The notes beneath the pieces are model-generated. The model ran no database searches. It had not been told where the DNA came from and worked only from the letters and a program-made list of their open reading frames with translations. A stretch of DNA of 8,312 nt from Oscillospiraceae bacterium. GTDB taxonomy: Bacteria; Bacillota; Clostridia; Oscillospirales; Oscillospiraceae. Positions 1 to 5,287 of the stretch are shown here, one piece after another (the first letter of the stretch is position 1; each line of letters begins with the position of its first letter). A program made the translations under genes and the position numbers. The DNA is taken from the NCBI GenBank assembly GCA_017936205.1, contig JAGBGB010000149.1, forward strand, positions 1 through 8,312, given 5' to 3'.

Positions 1-123
1 CAATTAAAAGTAGACACTTTTAATTGGACCTTATGTGCCCTGCTGGGCACATAAGCCGTCTTGTACGAGTTTCTACGCCCTTTCGGGCTATAGAAAGTAG
101 CCATTAAAAATGTCTACTTTCTA
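1..123. repeat. Dense inverted-repeat element, possible structured RNA or small repeat
   Basis: This gene-free segment carries several strong inverted repeats. Positions 1-10 pair with 17-26 (perfect 10 bp). Positions 31-40 pair with 45-54 (perfect 10 bp, loop TGCT). Positions 70-75 plus 77-80 pair with 85-88 plus 91-96 (loop TTTC). Positions 7-24 also pair with 103-120 in 17 of 18 places, which would enclose the two inner hairpins in a multi-branched fold. A further perfect 10 bp pairing, 91-100 with 114-123, competes with both the third hairpin and the outer stem. All this is visible in the sequence. It could be a dispersed intergenic repeat, a cruciform-forming site, or a regulatory or non-coding RNA belonging to a gene left of the window. 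I do not recognise a named family, and the element may begin before position 1. Confidence 0.6.
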
Positions 124-143
124 AAGAAACTCAGTATAAATAC

Positions 144-183
144 TACAAGTCCGACCCTCAAAGAGAAGAGAGTCGGACTTGTA
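144..183 (-). terminator. Probable obgE transcription terminator hairpin
   Basis: A perfect 12 bp stem (144-155 with 172-183) is extended inward by three pairs (157-159 with 168-170) after one mismatch. It starts 6 bases after the obgE stop codon. On the minus strand the tail (GTATTTATAC) is only moderately T-rich, so termination may be imperfect. On the plus strand the tail TTCTTTTAT is a little better, so the hairpin may also stop transcripts coming from the left. Confidence 0.6.
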
Positions 184-188
184 TTCTT

Positions 189-1463
189 TTATCGCTCGTA
201 GTCGAATTCAAAATCGTAGATGCTGACAGTATCCCCATCTTCGATGCCCATTTCCTCCAAACGGTCAAACAAACCACTCTTGCGGAGCTGACGATCAAAG
301 TACATTCTGGATTCATAATCACCGAAGTTGATATCGTTGATCAGCTGCTGTAGCCACTTGCCGGAAATGACCCAAGTATCTTCAAACTGCTGGATGGTCA
401 GATCCTCTGCCTCCCCAGCCTCAGCAATAGGCTTGACATATTCCGGCTCATAAATGATCACAGGAGGAAGATCCTGCAGCTTGCCGGCAATCACACGCAT
501 AAGCTGCTTGGTACCCTGAGTGGTAGCAGCAGAAATCTCGTAGAAGGGATAGCCACGCTCCGTAACATATGCGCGGAGTCTTTCCAAATTGTCACTCCCC
601 TCAGGGATTAAATCACACTTATTGGCAGCAACGATCATGGGACGAGACGCCAGTGCTTCAGAATAATTAGCAAGCTCTGCGTTGATCTTCTCAAAATCCT
701 CTACAGGATCCCGATCCTCACTACCTGCCACATCGATCACATGAACCATCAGACGGCAGCGATCAATATGGCGCAGGAAATCATGACCTAAGCCTGCCCC
801 TTCTGCTGCACCCTCAATAATACCGGGAATGTCAGCCATAACGAAGGATACACCCTCATCTACATAGATTACTCCCAGATTAGGATACAATGTAGTGAAA
901 TGATAATTTGCGATCTTAGGTCTGGCGTTAGAAGTAACAGACAGCAAAGTAGACTTGCCAACATTAGGGAAGCCCACAAGACCAACGTCAGCAAGGAGCT
1001 TAAGCTCCAGAATAACCTCATGCTCCTCCCCGGGTAGACCCGCCTTAGCAAATCGAGGAACCTGTCTGGTAGGGGTAGCGAAATGGGAATTGCCCCAGCC
1101 ACCTCTTCCACCCTTGCAGAGGATATAATCCTGATTATCGGACATGTCCTTGATCACTTCGTTGGTGGCAGCATCCCGAATTACCGTACCGCGCGGAATT
1201 TGAATCACAAGATCCTCGCCACGCTTACCGGATCGTCTGCCACCCTGACCGTCCATACCAGGAGAAGCCGTATATTTTCTCTTATAGCGGAAGTCCATAA
1301 GGGTCGAAAGATTGTCATTCACACGAAGGACAATATTCCCACCTCTGCCACCGTCGCCTCCATCGGGACCACCGGCTGCAACATATTTCTCACGATGAAA
1401 TGCTACAGCACCGTTACCACCGTTACCCGCCTTAACGAAAATTTTAACTTTATCAACAAACAT
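189..1463 (-). CDS. obgE: GTPase ObgE/CgtA (Obg family, 50S ribosome assembly)
   Basis: Essential GTPase that binds the large ribosomal subunit during late assembly and links ribosome maturation to nucleotide state and stress. The 424-residue protein has the full Gram-positive layout. The glycine-rich Obg fold covers about residues 1-158 (GGPDGGDGGRGG at 31-42). The G domain covers about 159-335: P-loop GFPNVGKST at 164-172, switch I threonines at 190-191, DIPG at 211-214, NKCD at 281-284 and SAA at 311-313. A C-terminal OCT domain, about 350-424, is typical of Firmicutes and absent from E. coli ObgE. The ATG at 1463 follows GAGG with 8-base spacing. The gene lies downstream of rpmA but behind a strong terminator. 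I see no convincing promoter in the 62 bases between that terminator and the start codon, so expression probably depends on read-through or a weak promoter. Confidence 0.97.
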   Translation of the reverse strand: MFVDKVKIFVKAGNGGNGAVAFHREKYVAAGGPDGGDGGRGGNIVLRVNDNLSTLMDFRYKRKYTASPGMDGQGGRRSGKRGEDLVIQIPRGTVIRDAATNEVIKDMSDNQDYILCKGGRGGWGNSHFATPTRQVPRFAKAGLPGEEHEVILELKLLADVGLVGFPNVGKSTLLSVTSNARPKIANYHFTTLYPNLGVIYVDEGVSFVMADIPGIIEGAAEGAGLGHDFLRHIDRCRLMVHVIDVAGSEDRDPVEDFEKINAELANYSEALASRPMIVAANKCDLIPEGSDNLERLRAYVTERGYPFYEISAATTQGTKQLMRVIAGKLQDLPPVIIYEPEYVKPIAEAGEAEDLTIQQFEDTWVISGKWLQQLINDINFGDYESRMYFDRQLRKSGLFDRLEEMGIEDGDTVSIYDFEFDYER

Positions 1464-1524
1464 TTGCTCAACCTCGCTTTCACAGTATGCTATGGATTTC
1501 CTATATTCTTCTTATCCGGGTCTT

Positions 1525-1555
1525 AAAAAAACCGGAACATATTGCTATGTTCCGG
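1525..1555 (-). terminator. Intrinsic terminator after rpmA
   Basis: On the minus strand a perfect 10 bp stem (CCGGAACATA and its complement, 1546-1555 with 1532-1541) closes a GCAA tetraloop, followed at once by seven T residues (1525-1531). This is a textbook Rho-independent terminator. It lies 10 bases after the rpmA stop and before obgE, so it should end or attenuate the rplU-prp-rpmA transcript. Confidence 0.92.
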
Positions 1556-1565
1556 CTTCTCTCAA

Positions 1566-1847
1566 TTACTGTGCAGCGTAAACGGAGCACTGCTTACGAT
1601 CCTTGCCCTTGCGCTCGAACTTGACGTGACCGTCGATCAGAGCGAACAGGGTGTCGTCAGTGCCGATACCGACATTGACACCAGGATGAATGTGCGTGCC
1701 TCTCTGGCGAACCAGAATGTTACCAGCCAGAACGAACTGACCGTCAGCGCGCTTCACGCCCAGTCTCTTGGACTCGGAATCACGACCGTTCTTAGTAGAA
1801 CCGCCGCCCTTCTTATGTGCGAAGAACTGAAAACCGATTTTCAACAT
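1566..1847 (-). CDS. rpmA: 50S ribosomal protein L27 with cleavable N-terminal extension
   Basis: Ribosomal protein L27, whose N-terminal tail reaches toward the peptidyl transferase centre. The 93-residue protein begins with MLKIGFQFF and then [21 protein letters not shown], the conserved L27 start. The nine-residue leader ending in QFF is the Firmicutes-type extension removed by the Prp protease, between F9 and A10 by analogy with characterised species. The body motifs [10 protein letters not shown] and [17 protein letters not shown] are standard. The start codon is preceded by a strong GGAGGTG with 9-base spacing, inside the 3' end of prp. The gap to the prp stop is only 6 bases, which suggests co-transcription and probably coupled translation. 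Confidence 0.98.
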   Translation of the reverse strand: MLKIGFQFFAHKKGGGSTKNGRDSESKRLGVKRADGQFVLAGNILVRQRGTHIHPGVNVGIGTDDTLFALIDGHVKFERKGKDRKQCSVYAAQ

Positions 1848-1853
1848 GATGAG

Positions 1854-2177
1854 TTACACCTCCATAACTTCGATATAATCAGGATAGTCGTCCCGCAAGG
1901 AGCACATAGTCAGCATAAAGCCGGTCAGCACTGCCTGCACTGCGTCTTCATCATCGCAGGTTGCGGGAAGGGTCAGGGTGATCCGGGGCTCGTCTTCTTT
2001 GACTTTCGTATTGGCATGATTACCAAGAACATCATTGATCGTGCATTCTGCAAACTGCACTGCAGTAGAAATTGCCGCACACACGATGTCACTGCCCTCT
2101 TCACCATAGCCGCTATGCCCGGAAACGGAGAAACCATTGATTCGTCCGTCTTGATTGAAAATTTCTACCTTCGTCAT
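1854..2177 (-). CDS. prp: Ribosomal-processing cysteine protease Prp (YsxB family)
   Basis: Small cysteine protease that removes the N-terminal extension of L27 in Firmicutes and related bacteria, a step needed for functional 50S subunits. The 107-residue protein shows the family signature GHSGYGEEGSDIVCAAIS, with catalytic His21 and Cys33 both present. Length and gene position between rplU and rpmA match the family (ysxB of Bacillus). The ATG at 2177 lies 9 bases after the rplU stop. No good Shine-Dalgarno sequence is seen before it, so translation probably depends on coupling to L21. That would keep the protease scarce relative to its substrate. The substrate gene, with its intact cleavage motif, is immediately downstream. 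Confidence 0.95.
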   Translation of the reverse strand: MTKVEIFNQDGRINGFSVSGHSGYGEEGSDIVCAAISTAVQFAECTINDVLGNHANTKVKEDEPRITLTLPATCDDEDAVQAVLTGFMLTMCSLRDDYPDYIEVMEV

Positions 2178-2186
2178 AGGACTGAA

Positions 2187-2498
2187 TTACATGGAGATCT
2201 TTTCAATCTGCACCTTGGTATAAGGCTGTCTGTGGCCGCGGATGGACTTGGAGTCCTTCTTGGGGCGGTACTTGAAAACGGTAATCTTCTTAGACTTGCC
2301 GTTCTTCAGAACCTTAGCTTCGACAGAAGCGCCCTTGACCACGGGAGCGCCGAACTTAGAGTTCTCGCCGTCCACGATTGCCAGGACCTGATCGAAGGTT
2401 ACAGTTGCGTCAGCCTCAACGCCGAGCTTCTCGACAAAAATGATGTCGCCCTCCTTGACGCTGTACTGCTTGCCACCGGTAACGATAACTGCCTGCAT
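2187..2498 (-). CDS. rplU: 50S ribosomal protein L21
   Basis: Ribosomal protein L21 of the large subunit, 103 residues, the usual family length. It begins [18 protein letters not shown] and ends with the conserved [17 protein letters not shown]. The C-terminal half has the typical lysine-rich strand ([14 protein letters not shown]). The reading frame stays open upstream to another ATG at 2579, but the ATG at 2498 is the real start. It is preceded by AGGTAGGTG with 8-base spacing and begins exactly where L21 homology begins, while the upstream codons lie in the transcribed leader. It is the first gene of the rplU-prp-rpmA unit. Confidence 0.98.
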   Translation of the reverse strand: MQAVIVTGGKQYSVKEGDIIFVEKLGVEADATVTFDQVLAIVDGENSKFGAPVVKGASVEAKVLKNGKSKKITVFKYRPKKDSKSIRGHRQPYTKVQIEKISM

Positions 2499-2575
2499 AG
2501 TTGTTGCACCTACCTTTTTTGTAGTCTCGCTCTGAAGGTGGGAGTTCGCTCCACTTACTACCTCTTCGACGCGGC
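2499..2575 (-). promoter_or_regulatory. Structured rplU 5' leader, candidate L21 autoregulatory element
   Basis: The roughly 77-base untranslated leader between the inferred transcription start and rplU can fold. An outer stem pairs GTAGT (2557-2561) with ACTAC (2521-2525). Inside it, GTGGAG (2549-2554) pairs with CTCCCAC (2538-2544) across a CGAA loop with one bulged C. A purine run and the ribosome binding site follow directly. Leader RNAs in this position, thought to bind L21 and regulate the operon, are known in Firmicutes. The position and fold fit that idea, but I cannot confirm a match to the known covariance model. Confidence 0.5.
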
Positions 2576-2581
2576 GCATCT

Positions 2582-2610
2582 ATTCTATCACCTAATTGCC
2601 GAAATGTCAA
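2582..2610 (-). promoter_or_regulatory. Sigma-A promoter of rplU-prp-rpmA
   Basis: Minus-strand -35 TTGACA (2605-2610, perfect), 17-base spacer, -10 TAGAAT (2582-2587, five of six). Transcription should start near 2575. A-tracts lie directly upstream of the -35 (see the next entry). Confidence 0.88.
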
Positions 2611-2614
2611 TTAC

Positions 2615-2641
2615 TTTTTTCTGTTTTTTACAGCTTTTTTT
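2615..2641 (-). promoter_or_regulatory. Phased A-tracts upstream of the rplU promoter (UP-element-like)
   Basis: On the minus strand three A-tracts (2615-2620, 2624-2629, 2635-2641) are centred 9 and 11.5 bases apart, close to one helical turn. They start 5 bases upstream of the -35 box, at about -40 to -66. A-tracts in this place typically bind the alpha-subunit C-terminal domain of RNA polymerase or bend the DNA, which fits a strong ribosomal-protein promoter. A weak CTGT/ACAG hairpin also lies here, but without a minus-strand T-run it is not a credible terminator for the CBS gene. Confidence 0.5.
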
Positions 2642-2651
2642 GTACTTTTCT

Positions 2652-3080
2652 TTACATTCTTTTTAAATTATCCGATATCTCACTTAAGGCATCTGCGGCT
2701 TCCATTGTACAGCTACGGATTTTTGCAACATCTCCAAGAGAGAGCATTCCAACAAGCCTTCCATTTTCTTCTACAGGCAGTCTGCGGATCTGTTCTTTCG
2801 CCATTTTTTCCATTGCTGTATGCACTGAGTCCTCTGAACTGACGGTGATCACTCGTCGTGTCATAATATCAGATACCTTCGTAGCCTCCGGTTCCTCCCC
2901 TGCTGCAACACAACGCAGTACAATATCACGGTCTGTTACCATGCCTTTGACTCGCCCTTCTGTTGCACAAACAGGGATCGCTCCGATATTGTATCTACAC
3001 AACAATCGTGCGGCAACCGCAGCACTTTCGTTGGGAGAGATACTGATCACCTTTTTTGACATAATTTCTTTTACTTCCAT
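2652..3080 (-). CDS. Tandem CBS-domain protein (HRP1-like)
   Basis: A 142-residue protein made almost entirely of one CBS pair (Bateman module). The first domain opens with VKEIMSKKVISISPNESA and ends near GMVTDRDIVLR. The second opens with VSDIMTRRVITVSSEDS and ends near GMLSLGDVAKI. The TDRDI and LGD segments fit the usual CBS consensus. Such stand-alone proteins resemble actinobacterial HRP1 and may sense adenine nucleotides or S-adenosylmethionine, but the ligand and target cannot be read from sequence. An in-frame ATG five codons upstream exists, but the ATG at 3080 is preferred because AGGAG sits 7 bases before it. The gene lies 100 bases downstream of gluQ with no clear promoter, so it is probably a distal member of the LCP-gluQ transcript. 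Confidence 0.9.
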   Translation of the reverse strand: MEVKEIMSKKVISISPNESAAVAARLLCRYNIGAIPVCATEGRVKGMVTDRDIVLRCVAAGEEPEATKVSDIMTRRVITVSSEDSVHTAMEKMAKEQIRRLPVEENGRLVGMLSLGDVAKIRSCTMEAADALSEISDNLKRM

Positions 3081-3087
3081 ACACCCA

Positions 3088-3093
3088 CTCCTC
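3088..3093 (-). promoter_or_regulatory. Ribosome binding site fixing the CBS-protein start
   Basis: GAGGAG on the minus strand lies 7 bases before the ATG at 3080. It overlaps the alternative upstream ATG (3093-3095), which has no Shine-Dalgarno of its own. This decides the shorter start. Confidence 0.75.
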
Positions 3094-3105
3094 ATTATGA
3101 ATCAA

Positions 3106-3136
3106 GGGCTCTCCCGGGTCATTTCCGGAAGAGCCC
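3106..3136 (-). other. GC-rich intercistronic hairpin between gluQ and the CBS gene
   Basis: GGGCTCT (3106-3112) pairs with AGAGCCC (3130-3136), and CCGG (3114-3117) pairs with CCGG (3125-3128) across one mismatch and a 7-base loop. No T-run follows on either strand, so it does not look like a standard intrinsic terminator. It may be a processing or stability element, or a partial attenuator that lowers CBS-gene expression. Confidence 0.55.
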
Positions 3137-3180
3137 CTGCAATGGAAGTATGGGAAAAAAATCCTTACTTTATACTCATT

Positions 3181-4080
3181 TTAGACATGGAATTGTTCCA
3201 TAATAGAAATATCCTGATTCGGAATACGATCCCACCGGAACAAAGGGATCAATTCCCTCGGTGAAATGGGGCTCGAGTTCTCTGTGAGTCCTATGCTGTA
3301 AGCCAATTTTCCAATCAAATCCTCAGCAGTATAATGCTGCTGAAGATGCTCCAAGTCCAAGTCTTTTTCTCTCTTGCTCAATCTTCGACCGTCCGGCGCA
3401 ACCAGCAATGGGACATGGCAGAACTCAGGAGTAGGAAAGCCTAGTGCCCGATACAGCCAGATCTGTCGTGCAGTTGAACTAAGAAGATCTCTGCCTCGAA
3501 CGACTTCCGTAACTCCACCCAAAGCATCATCACATACCACAGCAAGCTGATACGCATAAACGCCGTCCGCCCTACGAAGGATAAAATCTCCGCAACTTTT
3601 GGACGGATCCTCCCGAATCATTCCGTATACTCTGTCCGTAAAGCTGACACAGCCCTCATTCAAAGCAACTCTCCAAGAAGGTTTTCTTACTTGAGTAGCG
3701 ATCTCCTCCGCACTCAGTCCACGGCAAGTACCGGCATACAGGAAACTGCCGTCAGCTGCATGGGGCGCAGAGGCACTGTGCAGCTCATTCCTGGTGCAGA
3801 AGCAAGGATAAACCGGAAGTCTATGAAAATAACAGTCATATATATCTGAGCGTTGACTCTGCAGCGGCATTTCTTCATCCCAATCCAAGCCTAACCATTG
3901 GAGGTCTCGACGCAAAGCATCAATGTATTGAGGCTTGCTCCGATCCGGATCCAGATCCTCGATCCGCAGAAGCATCCTCCCCTGCTGAGAACGGACAGAC
4001 AGCCAAGCTATCAGGGCAGTAAACACATTCCCCAAATGCATCCTTCCGGAAGGACTTGGTGCAAATCGTCCAACTACCAT
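3181..4080 (-). CDS. gluQ: Glutamyl-Q tRNA(Asp) synthetase
   Basis: Paralogue of glutamyl-tRNA synthetase that lacks the anticodon-binding domain. In characterised members it activates glutamate and attaches it to queuosine at the wobble base of tRNA(Asp). The 299-residue length is that of GluQ (about 300), not of a full GluRS (about 480). The class I signatures are APSPSGRMHLGN (7-18, HIGH-type) and LSKRE (234-238, KMSKS-type). Also seen are RIEDLDPDR (39-47), YAYQLAVVCDD (175-185) and EVVRGRDLL (192-200). A likely zinc site is C93, C95, Y115 and C119 (CFC plus YAGTC), as in E. coli GluQ. The start ATG has GGAGG at 6-base spacing. The gene lies 12 bases after the LCP gene, so the two are probably co-transcribed. 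Queuosine dependence is family knowledge, not shown here. Confidence 0.92.
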   Translation of the reverse strand: MVVGRFAPSPSGRMHLGNVFTALIAWLSVRSQQGRMLLRIEDLDPDRSKPQYIDALRRDLQWLGLDWDEEMPLQSQRSDIYDCYFHRLPVYPCFCTRNELHSASAPHAADGSFLYAGTCRGLSAEEIATQVRKPSWRVALNEGCVSFTDRVYGMIREDPSKSCGDFILRRADGVYAYQLAVVCDDALGGVTEVVRGRDLLSSTARQIWLYRALGFPTPEFCHVPLLVAPDGRRLSKREKDLDLEHLQQHYTAEDLIGKLAYSIGLTENSSPISPRELIPLFRWDRIPNQDISIMEQFHV

Positions 4081-4092
4081 TTCTATCCTCCG

Positions 4093-5199
4093 TTAATTCG
4101 CAATATCCAGATCCTCGTAGCTCACAGGCTTAACATAGGGATTGAAATAACGGTTGATCAGCTCCAGATAGGAGTCATCCGCCTTGACATAAACATACTC
4201 ACTACCCAATGTATGGGGGATCGTCGTCATCATCATATCGTCCGTTCCGCAAACCAGCAGGCTTTCTGCCAACCACAGCAAGTTAGAGGTACTTAAATTC
4301 GTCATACTATGCTCATTCAGGATAGAGATCGCCTTCGGAAGCAGGGGAAGGTTCTTTAAATCCAACCACTGACTCAGAGCTGACATAAGGAAATTTCTCT
4401 GCACATTCACTCGTTCCAGATCCTGCATGGTGTAGCCCTTACGGAAGCGAACCACACCCATAGCCCCCTCACCATCCAGTGTCTGCAAGCCTTCCTCTAA
4501 ATGGATATACAGATCCTGTGCGGGATCCTCATAATGCATATCCATAGGAACGTGGAACTCCACACCACCGAAAAGGTCAACAAGCTCTATGAGACAGTTT
4601 AAATCCACCAAGGCATACGCATCGGGATGGAAGCCTACGGTTTTGCGGACATAATCGCACAGCCAAAACATTCCGTCCTCACCTTGACCGTTTGCTACAT
4701 AGGCTCCGTTGATCTTATGAGGTACATAAGTCGAATTTACCTTCGTATCACGGGGTATGCTCATAATGCTGATCTGTCCCTCTGCTCTGTCCACATTAAC
4801 AAGCATCAGAGTATCCGTATTCAAACCGGATTCATCTGTACCGGCGACGAGGATGGTTGTAACCCCATCCATTCGATCCTGATGGCTATGCATTGGTGCG
4901 GAAACATATAGACGGAACGCAATAAACAAGACAGCCAGAACTATGAAACAGAACAGCAGAAACTTAAAACATTTACTGAAAAAGCCACCCTTTTTTCGCT
5001 TCTTATTAGAAGATGAACGGGATCCTGAGGAAGAACTGTAAGTACCTCCCGCAGAACTCCGACGACCGCTTGGTGTATTCGTCTCATAATAGGGATCAGC
5101 GCCTATCTGATCCTCATACAGCTTGTGTGCAAATCCCCTTTCATAGGGGTCATCCCGACCGTTTCTCGATCCGGTACGGTATCTTTGTTGTTGATTCAT
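4093..5199 (-). CDS. LCP-family (LytR-CpsA-Psr) cell wall polymer transferase
   Basis: Membrane-anchored enzyme family that transfers lipid-linked glycopolymers (teichoic acids, capsule or secondary wall polymers) onto peptidoglycan. The 368-residue protein has a cytoplasmic tail of about 72 residues rich in Ser, Arg, Gly and Tyr, a KKRKK stop-transfer cluster (66-70), one transmembrane helix (about 78-99), then the extracytoplasmic LCP domain (about 112-330). Domain landmarks are DTLMLVNVD (129-137), SIPRDT (147-152), HKINGAY (161-167), FGGVEFHVP (210-218), RFRKG (251-255) and DLERVNVQRNFL (260-271). These include the conserved Asp and Arg residues. The reading frame extends upstream to a TTG at 5256, but that lies upstream of the promoter. 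The ATG at 5199, preceded by GGGTGAT, is therefore used. It is the first gene of the LCP-gluQ-(CBS) transcript. Confidence 0.94.
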   Translation of the reverse strand: MNQQQRYRTGSRNGRDDPYERGFAHKLYEDQIGADPYYETNTPSGRRSSAGGTYSSSSGSRSSSNKKRKKGGFFSKCFKFLLFCFIVLAVLFIAFRLYVSAPMHSHQDRMDGVTTILVAGTDESGLNTDTLMLVNVDRAEGQISIMSIPRDTKVNSTYVPHKINGAYVANGQGEDGMFWLCDYVRKTVGFHPDAYALVDLNCLIELVDLFGGVEFHVPMDMHYEDPAQDLYIHLEEGLQTLDGEGAMGVVRFRKGYTMQDLERVNVQRNFLMSALSQWLDLKNLPLLPKAISILNEHSMTNLSTSNLLWLAESLLVCGTDDMMMTTIPHTLGSEYVYVKADDSYLELINRYFNPYVKPVSYEDLDIAN

Positions 5200-5215
5200 T
5201 TTATCACCCAAGCAT

Positions 5216-5244
5216 ATTCTACACAAAAACTGTCGAAATGTAAA
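5216..5244 (-). promoter_or_regulatory. Sigma-A promoter of the LCP-gluQ transcript
   Basis: Minus-strand -35 TTTACA (5239-5244), 17-base spacer, -10 TAGAAT (5216-5221). The start would fall near 5209, leaving a leader of only about 10 bases that holds GGGTGAT before the ATG at 5199. Confidence 0.82.
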
Positions 5245-5249
5245 GCCCT

Positions 5250-5268
5250 TATTCAATGGATTTGAATA
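5250..5268. promoter_or_regulatory. Perfect inverted repeat just upstream of the LCP promoter
   Basis: TATTCAA (5250-5256) and TTGAATA (5262-5268) form a perfect 7 bp palindrome around TGGAT. It ends 5 bases from the -35 box. It could be an operator, or a weak hairpin at the end of the surface-protein transcript. No T-run follows it on the minus strand. Confidence 0.35.
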
Positions 5269-5287
5269 TGCTCAGAGCAATAGAGGA

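Noticed and set aside
1083..1526. Plus-strand open frame antisense to obgE
   Set aside because: It overlaps the glycine-rich Obg domain of a certain gene and encodes low-complexity Thr/Ile-rich sequence, as expected from an antisense shadow.
2499..2579. Longer rplU start at the upstream ATG (27 extra residues)
   Set aside because: The extra codons lie in the structured leader. L21 homology starts at the ATG at 2498, which has its own ribosome binding site.
2613..2641. Possible terminator after the CBS gene (CTGT/ACAG hairpin among homopolymer runs)
   Set aside because: The stem is only 4 bp, and on the CBS strand the runs are A rather than T, so it cannot act as a standard intrinsic terminator in that direction.
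1542..2666. Long plus-strand open frame (374 codons) antisense to rplU, prp and rpmA
   Set aside because: It runs through three well-supported minus-strand genes, a terminator and a promoter. It resembles no protein I know and is best explained as a codon-bias shadow.
3081..3095. CBS-protein start five codons upstream
   Set aside because: That ATG lacks a Shine-Dalgarno and itself overlaps the GAGGAG that serves the ATG at 3080.
2596..3264. Plus-strand open frame of 222 codons over the CBS gene
   Set aside because: It lies antisense to a clear CBS-domain gene, with no ribosome binding site or recognisable product.
5200..5256. Longer LCP start at a TTG codon
   Set aside because: It would begin upstream of the -35/-10 boxes at 5216-5244, and the extra residues are not LCP-like.
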